Positions 33,672-41,425 of a DNA stretch of 64,000 bases are shown here, one piece after another. This DNA comes from Actinoplanes lutulentus (GTDB taxonomy: Bacteria > Actinomycetota > Actinomycetes > Mycobacteriales > Micromonosporaceae), in NCBI RefSeq assembly GCF_003259845.1, contig NZ_QLMJ01000020.1:1-64000 (forward strand), given 5' to 3'. Made by a program: the position numbers and the translations under genes. Positions within the stretch are counted from its first letter, which is position 1, and each line of letters opens with the position of its first letter. The notes beneath the pieces are model-generated. The model made no database searches and was not told the DNA's origin. It saw only the letters and a program-made list of their open reading frames with translations.

Positions 33672-34121
33672 TCAGCCCGCGTTGACCCGTGCCTCGACGG
33701 CGGCGACCGTGCTGGCCAGGGCCTTGCTCAGGAAGCCCGGCCCGGCGAAGCGGAACAGGAAACCGAGCGTGTGGCCCTTGAGGTTCTTGCCGTCGCGGAC
33801 CACCACGACGTCGATGTCGGTGGTCCCGTCGGCCAGCGGCGTCAGCGTGTACGTGTGACCGGAGCGTCCACCCCAGACGTTGGAGTCGGTCGTCCGCATC
33901 GTCACCCGGCGCACATCCGACCAGTCGTAGCTGAGCCGTTCCCAGATCCCGCCGGAGCCCTCGGTGACGTCGGCGGAGGTCGGCCCCTGTGCGTGCACCC
34001 GTAGGTCGGCGTCGGCGCTGTTGCCGAAGATCTTCTCGCGGCCCGGCCCGAAGTCGGTGATCGCGGCGACGAACTGCTCCGGGGTGACGGTGGTGTGCTG
34101 GTGCAGGCGGATCGTGGACAT
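33672..34121 (-). CDS. SRPBCC (START-like) family protein
   Basis: A 149-residue protein with the pattern of the polyketide-cyclase/START hydrophobic-pocket fold: VTPEQFVAAITDFG, a central IWERLSYDWSDVRRVTMRT and a C-terminal helix (FLSKALASTVAAVEARV). Start ATG 34121. It may bind a small hydrophobic ligand; no enzyme role can be inferred. Confidence 0.75.
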   Translation of the reverse strand: MSTIRLHQHTTVTPEQFVAAITDFGPGREKIFGNSADADLRVHAQGPTSADVTEGSGGIWERLSYDWSDVRRVTMRTTDSNVWGGRSGHTYTLTPLADGTTDIDVVVVRDGKNLKGHTLGFLFRFAGPGFLSKALASTVAAVEARVNAG

Positions 34122-34250
34122 CGTGAGCGCTCCTTGTTTTCGGCTGCGCTCAGATTGCCCGCGACGGCACCCCGGCCGAGCCAGGGAAGGACCCTGGTCG
34201 TGATCCCTGGCCCACTGGCCGAGTGCCCGGTCGGGGTGCCGGCATGGTGA

Positions 34251-35438
34251 CTAGTACATCGTGGCCGAGGTCTCGCAGCCGACCAGGGTGTCCTTCGTGG
34301 CGAACCGGCAGTTGTCGGTGCCGATGCCACCGTCGAGAAGGCTGCCCTTGTTGTCGGACCAGCTGTCGAGGGTGTCGTTGCCGGCCTCGCCGTAGAGCTT
34401 GTTGCGTCCTTCGGTGCCGTCGAGCTGGTCGTTGCCGCCGCCGCCGAAGATGACGTCGTCACCGGCCGCGCCGTCGATGGCGTTGGCCGCGTTGTTGCCG
34501 GTGAGCCGGTCGTTACGGCTGCCGCCGTAGATGTTCTCGATGTCGGCGCCGACAAGATCGCGTTCGCCGGCCAAGCCGTCGTCGGCGACGCCGTCCAGAT
34601 CGACCGTGACCGGCTTGGCGTAGCCGCTGTAGCTCACCTCGTCGGTCCCGGGGCCGCCGAGCAGCACGTCCGCGACGGCTGTTGCGGCGTTGTGGTCGCC
34701 GACGAACTCGTCGTTGCCGGCGCCGCCTTCGAGGCGGTCCCGTCCGGCCAACCCGAGCAGGATGTCGTGGCCATGACCGCCGTAGATCTTGTCATTGCCG
34801 GCCATGCCGACCAGGAAGTCGTTTCCGCGGCCGCCGTAGATCACGTCGTTGCCGGGCCGGTGCGGGCCGTAACACTCGCAGACCGCGTCGCCGTGGACCG
34901 TGTCGTTACCCTCGCCGGCGTTGACGTAATCGGCGCCCTCACCGGCGTAGATCTCGTCGTCGCCGCCACCGCCGTAGATCTTGTCGTTGCCGTTGTCGTA
35001 GCGGGTGAAGATGTTGTCGCCGGTGAGGAAGTCATCCTTCGGGCCGCCGGTCAGCTTGTCGTTGCCGTCGCCGCCGTCCGCCTCCATCCGCAGGTCGCTC
35101 TTGTTGACCACGGAGTCGTTGCGGTCACGCAGCTCGACGTACACCTTGGTGGGTGTCTTCTTGGTCGTGCAGCGGACCTTTGTCTTGTCGCCTTTGACCT
35201 TCTTGCAGCCCTTGCCGGGCCTGATCGCGACCCGGTCGTCGATCGTGACGGTCCGCCCGGAGCGGGTGACCACGACCTTGTTCGTGGCGGTGCCCGCCTC
35301 GAACGTGACGGTCGAGGTCCCGGCCTTGGCGGAACCCGAAACGGTCGCGGCGGCCTGCGCCGGACCGGCGACGGTTCCGGCAGCCACCGTGAGGACCAGT
35401 GCGATGCCGGCTCGTGCCGCCCACTTCTGACGTGGCAT
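34251..35438 (-). CDS. Secreted RTX-like calcium-binding repeat protein (paralogue 4)
   Basis: A 395-residue relative of the proteins at 13-16.5 kb. Signal peptide ends GPAQA-AA; the module TNKVVVTRSGRTVTIDD and KGDKTKVRCTTKKTPT follows, then nonapeptides including GGDGNDKLTGG and GGHGHDILLG, with C-terminal NCRFATKDTLVGCE. ATG 35438 overlaps the stop of paralogue 5 as TGATG, so the two are translationally coupled; GTG codons just upstream are alternatives. Compared with the other cluster it has ELRDRNDSVVNKS in the linker, a variant shared only with paralogue 5. Confidence 0.85.
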   Translation of the reverse strand: MPRQKWAARAGIALVLTVAAGTVAGPAQAAATVSGSAKAGTSTVTFEAGTATNKVVVTRSGRTVTIDDRVAIRPGKGCKKVKGDKTKVRCTTKKTPTKVYVELRDRNDSVVNKSDLRMEADGGDGNDKLTGGPKDDFLTGDNIFTRYDNGNDKIYGGGGDDEIYAGEGADYVNAGEGNDTVHGDAVCECYGPHRPGNDVIYGGRGNDFLVGMAGNDKIYGGHGHDILLGLAGRDRLEGGAGNDEFVGDHNAATAVADVLLGGPGTDEVSYSGYAKPVTVDLDGVADDGLAGERDLVGADIENIYGGSRNDRLTGNNAANAIDGAAGDDVIFGGGGNDQLDGTEGRNKLYGEAGNDTLDSWSDNKGSLLDGGIGTDNCRFATKDTLVGCETSATMY

Positions 35439-36610
35439 CACCACACCTGCCGCGTCTCGCAGCCGACCACGGTGTCCTCCGGTTTCGCGACGCATACGTC
35501 GGTGTTCAGGCCGCCGTCGAGACGACTGACGCCGTAGGCGGTGCGCAGCAGATCGTTGCCCGCCTCGCCGTAGATCTTGTTGCGCCCGTCGCCGCCGTAC
35601 AGCTGGTCGTCGCCGGCGCCACCGAGGATGACGTCGTCGCCGGCCAGGCCGTTGATGTCGTTGGCCGCGTTGTTACCGATCAGGCGGTCGTTGCCGGCTC
35701 CGCCGACGAGGTTCTCCACGTCGGCGCCGACGGTGTCGCGCTCGCCGGGCAGCCCGTCGTCGCCGGAAACGCCGTCGAGGTCGACGGAGACCGCCTTGGC
35801 GTACTGGTAATCGACGGTGTCCCTGCCGGATCCGCCGAGCACCACGTCGGCGGCGAACGGGCCGCTGTTCAGGTCACCGAGGAGCTGGTCGTCGCCCGCC
35901 CCGCCTTCGAGGCGGTCACGGCCGATGGCGCCGTTCAGGAAGTCGTTGCCGTTGCCGCCGTACAGCTTGTCGTGGCCGTACATGCCGGCGAGAACGTCGT
36001 TGCCGTTGCCGCCGCGCAGCTCGTCGTTGCCGGCACGGTTACGGCCGGTGAGGCAGTCGCAGTCGCCGGCGATCCGGTCGTTGCCGTCGCCCGCGGACAC
36101 GTAGTCGGATCCGTCGCCCGCGTCGATGTCGTCGTTGCCGGCGCCGCCGTAGATCTTGTCGTTGCCGCTGCCGGAGCGGTAGGCGAAGTCGTCGCCGTCG
36201 AGGACGTCGGCCTTGGGGCCACCGGTGAGCTTGTCGTTACCGCTGCCCCCGTTGGCGATCAGGCGCAGGTTGCTCTTGTTGACCACCGAGTCGTTGCGGT
36301 CACGCAGCTCGACGTACACCTTGGTGGGTGTCTTCGTGGTCGTGCAGCGGACCTTGGTCTTGTCGCCCTTGACCCGCTTGCAGCCCTTGCCCGGCTTGAT
36401 CTCCAAGCGGTCGTCGATCGTGACGGTCCGGCCGGACCGGGTGATCACGACCTTGTTCGTTGCTTTCCAGTCCGCGTCGAACTTCACGTTCGTGCTGCCG
36501 GCGGTCGCATAGCCCCACGACGCTGCCTCGGCCGGAACGGCCACGGCAGCGACGGCGATCGTGGTGAGCAGGGTGAGGCCGGCGCGCATCGGCCACTTCG
36601 TGATTCTCAC
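35438..36610 (-). CDS. Secreted RTX-like calcium-binding repeat protein (paralogue 5)
   Basis: A 390-residue paralogue: signal peptide to AVPAEA-AS, the TNKVVITRSGRTVTIDD module, nonapeptides such as GGNGNDVLAG and GGAGDDQLYG from about residue 120, and C-terminal VCVAKPEDTVVGCE. First gene of the pair with paralogue 4. It is closer to paralogue 4 than to paralogues 1-3, so the two clusters duplicated within themselves after separating. Confidence 0.85.
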   Translation of the reverse strand: MRITKWPMRAGLTLLTTIAVAAVAVPAEAASWGYATAGSTNVKFDADWKATNKVVITRSGRTVTIDDRLEIKPGKGCKRVKGDKTKVRCTTTKTPTKVYVELRDRNDSVVNKSNLRLIANGGSGNDKLTGGPKADVLDGDDFAYRSGSGNDKIYGGAGNDDIDAGDGSDYVSAGDGNDRIAGDCDCLTGRNRAGNDELRGGNGNDVLAGMYGHDKLYGGNGNDFLNGAIGRDRLEGGAGDDQLLGDLNSGPFAADVVLGGSGRDTVDYQYAKAVSVDLDGVSGDDGLPGERDTVGADVENLVGGAGNDRLIGNNAANDINGLAGDDVILGGAGDDQLYGGDGRNKIYGEAGNDLLRTAYGVSRLDGGLNTDVCVAKPEDTVVGCETRQVW

Positions 36611-36685
36611 TTATGTACATCCCCCGATGTCGAGTGTGCGCGCATCATAGAGGGGTGGCGATCTTGCCCGGGATCGGTTATCGCG

Positions 36686-36874
36686 TCATTCTTCGTCCTC
36701 GACGAATTCGAGCAGGTCGCCGGGCTGGCAGTCGAGGACGCGGCACATCGCCTCCAGGGTGCTGAAGCGCACGGCTTTGGCCCGGCCGTTCTTGAGCACC
36801 GCCACGTTCGCCGGGGTCAGACCGACCAGCTCGGCGAACTCGCCGACGCTCATCTTGCGCTTGGCGAGTTGCAC
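36686..36874 (-). CDS. Small Cro/C1-type (Xre, YozG-like) DNA-binding protein
   Basis: A 62-residue helix-turn-helix protein: KMSVGEFAELVGLTPANVAVLKNGRAKAVRF, in short segments, followed by LEAMCRVLDCQPGDLLE. Such proteins usually pair with a DUF2975 membrane protein, which is not present here. GTG 36874 is the only start in frame before a TGA eight codons upstream. Stand-alone gene between the RTX cluster and the NTF2-like gene. Confidence 0.78.
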   Translation of the reverse strand: MQLAKRKMSVGEFAELVGLTPANVAVLKNGRAKAVRFSTLEAMCRVLDCQPGDLLEFVEDEE

Positions 36875-36905
36875 GTCGATGCGACCTATCGAAAGTCAAT
36901 AGATT

Positions 36906-37331
36906 TCACGGCGTCGCGTTCATCAGGGCCAGGCCGGTTGCCGGGTCGAAGGGGACTGACTCGTGGTCGTGGGTGATCAGCCAGCGGCCGTTCTCGCGTA
37001 CGCAGCCCAGCGTCGCCCGGACCCACATGTCGACCTCCGCGCCGTTCTTCAGCGTGCCGGACACGTGATAGAGGAACGAGCAGAAGCCGACGTCGCCGTT
37101 CGCGGTGACTTGCAGGTCCTGTACCTCGTACCCGATGTCGGAGGCGTAACCGTCGAACCAGGACCGGGTCGCGGCCTCGACCGCCTCGTTGCCCTTCGCG
37201 TGCAGCGGCGGCAGCACGTTGAAGGTGACCACGTCCGGGTGCTGCCGGGCCGCGAGGGTCTTCGCGTCCTTTGTCGCGACGGCCGCTACACGTTCCGCCA
37301 CGAGTTCCCGTAGTTCCTTGTCAGCGTCCAT
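36906..37331 (-). CDS. NTF2-like (SnoaL/SgcJ-type) protein
   Basis: A 141-residue protein from ATG 37331 (MDADKELRELVAER). Pattern of the NTF2-like fold: N-terminal helices, RHPDV-like segment (ARQHPDVVTFNVLPP), then strands ending WLITHDHESVPFDP. Homologues include polyketide cyclase-like and ketosteroid isomerase-like proteins; the function here is unknown. Divergent from the LLM oxidoreductase with a 64-base gap. Confidence 0.78.
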   Translation of the reverse strand: MDADKELRELVAERVAAVATKDAKTLAARQHPDVVTFNVLPPLHAKGNEAVEAATRSWFDGYASDIGYEVQDLQVTANGDVGFCSFLYHVSGTLKNGAEVDMWVRATLGCVRENGRWLITHDHESVPFDPATGLALMNATP

Positions 37332-37395
37332 GTCTGACGGCTTACCCTCTGCCGACCGCAGAACTCCTTGGATCGCCCGGCCGGTTCGTGCCAGC

Positions 37396-38265
37396 GTGAA
37401 CCGGGTGACCGTCTTCTCCCTGCAGGCCCAGCCCACCGACGCCAGTTCCTGGCTCGCTCTCGCTCGCCGCGCCGAGGAGCTCGGCTTCGGCAGCCTGCTC
37501 GCCGCGGACCATCCCGGGTCGAGCGCGGCGCCATTTGTCGCCCTCGCTGCCGCTGCCGCCGTCACCTCACGGCTCCGGCTGGGTTCCAACGTCACCAACA
37601 CTGGGGTACGCGAGGCGGCCCACATCGCCACCGACGCGGCCACGCTCGACGTGGTGTCCGGTGGCCGGGCGATCGTCGGACTCGGCGCCGGGCACACCCC
37701 GGCGGAGTGGCAGGCCATCGGCAGGGAACGCCCGGACGTGCGCGGCCGGGTCGACCGCTGCCTGGAGGTGGCGCGGGCCGTCCGCGAGCTGCTCGACGGT
37801 GGGCTGGCGAGTCCACGGCCGGTTCAGGAGCGGGTTCCGATGACGATCGGCACGGCGAACTCACGGCTGCTGCACTGGGCCGGAGGCCACGCGGACATCG
37901 TGGGGCTGAGCGGCTTGGGTCGTACCCTCGAAGACGGCCATCGCCATGAGGCCCGGTGGCGGACCGCCCAGATCGACCACCAGGTGGAGCGGGTCGTGGC
38001 CGGCGCAGCCGGACGGTCTTCGCCTTTCGCTGTGGAAGCGCTCGTGCAGATCGTCGAGGTCACCGACGACGCCGAGAAAGCCGCCGCGCCGCACGCGGAA
38101 CTCCTCGGGATGCCGGTCGCGGAGCTGCTGGACGCGCCGTTCGTGATGATCGGGACGGTGGGGGAGATCCGCGGCGCGCTGCAGCGGCACGAGAAGCGGT
38201 GGGGGATCACCCGCTACGTGATCCGCGAGCCGGGCATGGAGGCGGTCGCCGCCCTGATCGAGTGA
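37396..38265 (+). CDS. LLM-class (F420- or flavin-dependent) oxidoreductase
   Basis: A 289-residue luciferase-like TIM-barrel protein from GTG 37396 (GTG 37405 is possible). Motifs: LARRAEELGFGSLLAADH, LGSNVTNTG, GRAIVGLGAGH, and GHADIVGLSG. The length and the GxGAGH motif favour the F420-dependent subfamily common in actinomycetes. Substrate unknown. Its stop is 3 bases from the convergent GrpB-type gene. Confidence 0.85.
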   Translation: MNRVTVFSLQAQPTDASSWLALARRAEELGFGSLLAADHPGSSAAPFVALAAAAAVTSRLRLGSNVTNTGVREAAHIATDAATLDVVSGGRAIVGLGAGHTPAEWQAIGRERPDVRGRVDRCLEVARAVRELLDGGLASPRPVQERVPMTIGTANSRLLHWAGGHADIVGLSGLGRTLEDGHRHEARWRTAQIDHQVERVVAGAAGRSSPFAVEALVQIVEVTDDAEKAAAPHAELLGMPVAELLDAPFVMIGTVGEIRGALQRHEKRWGITRYVIREPGMEAVAALIE

Positions 38266-38268
38266 CCG

Positions 38269-38790
38269 TCACTCCTCCCAGACGTCGACGCGGGGGAGTC
38301 CGCGCAGGTCCCGGGCGGTGTCGACCATGCGCTGGACCAGCGGGGTCTTGCGCCGGGTGTAGGTCTCCGCGTCGAGGTCGGCGAGCTCGCGTTTGAGGCC
38401 GGCGTATTCGTCCCGGTCGCCGGGCGTCTGCAGCAGGTGGTCGCGCAGCAGCCGTTCGTTGCGGGTCTCCCACGAGTCGGCGCCGACCACGTGCAGGTGG
38501 TAGGCGACCGGCGTTCCCTCGCGGCGATAGAACAGCCGATCCGGCATCCCGGTGTCGAGCCGCCGGTAGCCGATCTCTTCGAGGTGCGCCTCCCCGGCGA
38601 GGACCATGTCGAGCGAGCTGGTGGCCGCCATCAGGTCGATCACCGGTTTGGCGGCGAGCCCAGGAACGGCGGTGCTGCCGACGTGCTCCACCTCGGAGAC
38701 CCGCCCCGGCAGCGCGACGATCACCTCACCGATGGCGTGCCGCGCCAGCTCGGCCCACGCCGGGTCGTAATCCAAGATCTCGATAGTCAC
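38269..38790 (-). CDS. GrpB-family (UPF0157) nucleotidyltransferase-like protein
   Basis: A 173-residue protein from GTG 38790. Diagnostic GrpB motifs: EILDYDPAWAELA, VEHVGSTAVPGLAAKPVIDLM and YHLHVVGADS, a nucleotidyltransferase-like fold with GS and D residues. Biological role unknown in bacteria. Convergent with the LLM oxidoreductase. Confidence 0.88.
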   Translation of the reverse strand: MTIEILDYDPAWAELARHAIGEVIVALPGRVSEVEHVGSTAVPGLAAKPVIDLMAATSSLDMVLAGEAHLEEIGYRRLDTGMPDRLFYRREGTPVAYHLHVVGADSWETRNERLLRDHLLQTPGDRDEYAGLKRELADLDAETYTRRKTPLVQRMVDTARDLRGLPRVDVWEE

Positions 38791-38949
38791 GCAGCACCCC
38801 ATACCCAAACCAAAAGGACAAAAATCCCTTGGGTACGCCTCAGCGACCTCAACCCTGACCCGCAACGGGTGTGACGCGAAGTCCTGTCTTCCCGGGGGCT
38901 GAGCGAGGGCCGGTGAAGGGATATGTCGATGGCGTGGTGATCGACACCC

Positions 38950-38995
38950 TTGAAGTTTCAACATCGCGGGCGGATGCTCTTGGTGAAACTTCAAC
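38950..38995. promoter_or_regulatory. Two inverted operator-like boxes upstream of the ribA-type operon
   Basis: TTGAAGTTTCAA at 38950-38961 and its inverse GTGAAACTTCAAC at 38983-38995 share the core TGAAGTTTCA in opposite orientation, with centres 33 bases apart (about three helical turns). They lie just ahead of the cyclohydrolase start and are AT-rich palindromes of the MarR type. The MarR protein encoded as the third gene is the likely binder. Confidence 0.7.
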
Positions 38996-39010
38996 AAGTT
39001 GGGGGACGCC

Positions 39011-39658
39011 ATGACGGTCACGCTGGGTTTGCCAGCCACGCGGGTGCGGACCCGGGTGTCGGTGCCACTGCGGTTCCCGGACGGGTACGCGACCACGGCG
39101 GACGTCTTCACCTTCACCGGCCTGGTCGACGGCCGTGAGCACCTCGCCCTGGGGCTCGGCCCCTGGCGGGACGCGCTCACCGCGGATGAAGCGCCTCTGG
39201 TGCGCCCGCACAGTGAATGCCTCACCGGCGACGTCTTCGGCAGCGAGCGCTGCGACTGCGGGCCGCAGTTGCGCGAGGCTGTCGAGCGGATCGCCGAGCA
39301 GGGTGGATTCCTGCTCTACCTGCGGCAGGAGGGCCGTGGCATCGGGCTCTACGCCAAGCTGGACGCGTACGCCCTGCAGGACACCGGCCTCGACACCTAC
39401 CAGGCCAACCTCGCGCTCGGGCACGCCGAGGACGAGCGGGATTACACGCCGGCCGCGCAGATGCTGACCACGCTCGGCGCTGACCGGATCCGGCTGCTCA
39501 GCAACAACCCGGACAAGGCGGCGCAGCTCGAAGGCCTGGGCATCGAGGTGACCGGGCGGATCCCGACCGGTGTGCACCTGACCGGGGCGAACGCCCGGTA
39601 CCTGACGGCGAAGCGGGACCACACCGCGCACACGCTCGACCTGCCGCTGGCCGGCTGA
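39011..39658 (+). CDS. ribA: GTP cyclohydrolase II
   Basis: A 215-residue stand-alone GTP cyclohydrolase II, converting GTP to 2,5-diamino-6-ribosylamino-4(3H)-pyrimidinone 5'-phosphate. The zinc site is in CLTGDVFGSERCDCG, the catalytic loop in RQEGRGIGLYAKL, and the end reads LSNNPDKAAQLEGLGI. The start ATG 39011 has GGGGG seven bases upstream. Unlike the housekeeping riboflavin gene it lacks a RibB domain and has no ribB/ribH next to it; instead a deaminase and a MarR gene follow with 1-base and 4-base spacing or overlap. That points to a dedicated pathway for another pyrimidine or pterin-like product. Confidence 0.9.
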   Translation: MTVTLGLPATRVRTRVSVPLRFPDGYATTADVFTFTGLVDGREHLALGLGPWRDALTADEAPLVRPHSECLTGDVFGSERCDCGPQLREAVERIAEQGGFLLYLRQEGRGIGLYAKLDAYALQDTGLDTYQANLALGHAEDERDYTPAAQMLTTLGADRIRLLSNNPDKAAQLEGLGIEVTGRIPTGVHLTGANARYLTAKRDHTAHTLDLPLAG

Positions 39659-39659
39659 C

Positions 39660-40139
39660 ATGACCGTCACCCGCGTCGAATCCCTGGCGACCCATCACGA
39701 CTGGATGCAGGCCGCGCTGACGTTCTCCCGGCTCGCGCCGCCGGTCGACTCCCGGTATGCGGTCGGCGCGATCGTCGTCGACTACGACGGCAGCATCCTG
39801 GCCACCGGGTACACCGGCGAGAACGACCCGCACGAGCACGCCGAGGAGGCCGCGCTCTCCAAGATCCTGCCGGGCACCGACCTGTCCCGGGCCACGATCT
39901 ACACGACGATGGAGCCCTGCACTAGCCGCCGCTCCCGGCCCGCGTCCTGCACCCAGCTGGTGATCGCCGCCGGGTTCGGGCGGGTCGTGCTCGCCCTGCG
40001 CGAACCGCTGCTGTTCGCCGACTGCGACGGCGTCGACACGCTGCGCCTGGCCGGCGTCGACGTCATCGAGCTGTCCGATCTGGCCCACCACGTCCGCGCC
40101 GTCAACGCGCACGTCCTCGCGCCCGGCCAGGCAGGATGA
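39660..40139 (+). CDS. RibD-type pyrimidine deaminase domain protein
   Basis: A 159-residue zinc deaminase of the cytidine-deaminase fold. The zinc/proton-shuttle motif is HAEE and the Cys pair lies in EPCTSRRSRPASC, as in RibD's deaminase half. The RibD reductase domain is absent. It starts one base after the ribA stop and would act on the RibA product, giving the 5-amino uracil intermediate. It is therefore likely a pathway partner of ribA. Confidence 0.85.
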   Translation: MTVTRVESLATHHDWMQAALTFSRLAPPVDSRYAVGAIVVDYDGSILATGYTGENDPHEHAEEAALSKILPGTDLSRATIYTTMEPCTSRRSRPASCTQLVIAAGFGRVVLALREPLLFADCDGVDTLRLAGVDVIELSDLAHHVRAVNAHVLAPGQAG

Positions 40140-40609
40140 CAACCGTGACCGAGGCCGAACCGCGCTGGCTCACCGACTCCGAGATGCGTACCTGGCTCAA
40201 CCTCGCCCAGGTCCTGATCCTGTTGCCGGCCACCCTGGATCGGCAGCTGCGCGAGGACACCGGGATACCGCACGCCTACTACCAGATCCTGGCGAACCTC
40301 AGCGACTCCCCGGGCCGATCGATGCGGATGACCGATCTGGCCCGCATGGTCGGCACCACGCCGAGTCGCCTGTCGCACGCGGTCGCGAGCCTGGAACAGC
40401 GTGGCTGGGTCCAGCGCCAGGCCTGCCCGAACGACAAACGCGGACAGATCGCCTGCCTCACCGAACTGGGCGTCGCGACCCTGCGCGATGCCGCACCGGG
40501 CCACGTCGCCGAGGTGCGCCGCCTGGTCTTCGACAACCTGACCCCGGACGAGATCGCACAGTTGGGCGAGATCACCTCGAAATTGCTCCCGCGCCTCGCT
40601 GCCGGCTGA
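40136..40609 (+). CDS. MarR-family transcriptional regulator
   Basis: A 157-residue winged-helix protein with the MarR signature: MTDLARMVGTTPSRLSHAVASLEQRGWV and wing CPNDKRGQIACLTELG. ATG 40136 overlaps the deaminase stop (ATGA). As the last gene of the ribA operon it most likely autoregulates the operon through the twin palindromes upstream of ribA. Confidence 0.88.
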   Translation: MTTVTEAEPRWLTDSEMRTWLNLAQVLILLPATLDRQLREDTGIPHAYYQILANLSDSPGRSMRMTDLARMVGTTPSRLSHAVASLEQRGWVQRQACPNDKRGQIACLTELGVATLRDAAPGHVAEVRRLVFDNLTPDEIAQLGEITSKLLPRLAAG

Positions 40610-40744
40610 CGCCCGGTGGGCGTACCCATCAAGGGTTTTGATCTTGATCTTGGTCTGCACTCTTGGTAGAGCCCGGGTTCGCCGCTGTCTGCGTGAGCGG
40701 GCACAATGGGAGGGTTGGTTGGCGTGGGGACTTCAGGAGGAACG

Positions 40745-41425
40745 GTGGCGCTTCAGGAACGGCCGGAAACGTGCGTGATTGCCGTCGACGGCCCGTCCGG
40801 TTCGGGCAAATCCACCGTTTCCCGGCGGCTAGCCGTCGCGGTCGAGGGTGTGTACCTCGACACCGGGGCGATGTACCGGGCGCTGACCTGGGCCGTGCTT
40901 CAGGGCGGCGCTGACCTCGCGGACCCCGAGGCGATCGCCAAGATCGCGCTGGAGACCGAGTTGTCGATCGGCACCGACCCGTCGGCGCCACACTTCGCGG
41001 CGAACGGCACCAACGTCGACGCGCCCATTCGCGGCCCGGAGGTGACCGGTGCTGTCTCCGCCGTCGCCGCCGTTCCCGCCGTGCGAAAGCACCTGGTCGC
41101 GCTGCAGCAGGCGATCATCGCCGCACACCCGCGCATCATCGTCGAGGGCCGCGACATCGCGTCCGTGGTCGCCCCCGACGCCGATCTGAAGGTCTACCTG
41201 ACCGCGTCCGCCGCCGCACGCGCCGCCCGGCGCAGCGCCGAGGACGCCACCGACGTCGCCGCCACCGAGGCCGACCTGGCCCGCCGCGACAAGCTCGACT
41301 CCAGCCGCGCGGTCGACCCGCTGCGCCAGGCCTCCGACGCCATCGAGGTGGACACCACCGGGATGGGCATCGACGAGGTTGTGGCGCATCTGCTCGATCT
41401 GCTCAACAGCAAGGTAAGTAAGTGA
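40745..41425 (+). CDS. cmk: Cytidylate kinase
   Basis: A 226-residue (d)CMP kinase, supplying CDP/dCDP. P-loop GPSGSGKST at about residues 15-23, then YLDTGAMYRALTW and VEGRDIASVVAPDADLKVYLTA, all typical of Cmk. GTG 40745 has an AGGAGG site. Its TGA overlaps the GTG start of der; the cmk-der pair is conserved in actinobacteria and is housekeeping. Confidence 0.96.
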   Translation: MALQERPETCVIAVDGPSGSGKSTVSRRLAVAVEGVYLDTGAMYRALTWAVLQGGADLADPEAIAKIALETELSIGTDPSAPHFAANGTNVDAPIRGPEVTGAVSAVAAVPAVRKHLVALQQAIIAAHPRIIVEGRDIASVVAPDADLKVYLTASAAARAARRSAEDATDVAATEADLARRDKLDSSRAVDPLRQASDAIEVDTTGMGIDEVVAHLLDLLNSKVSK

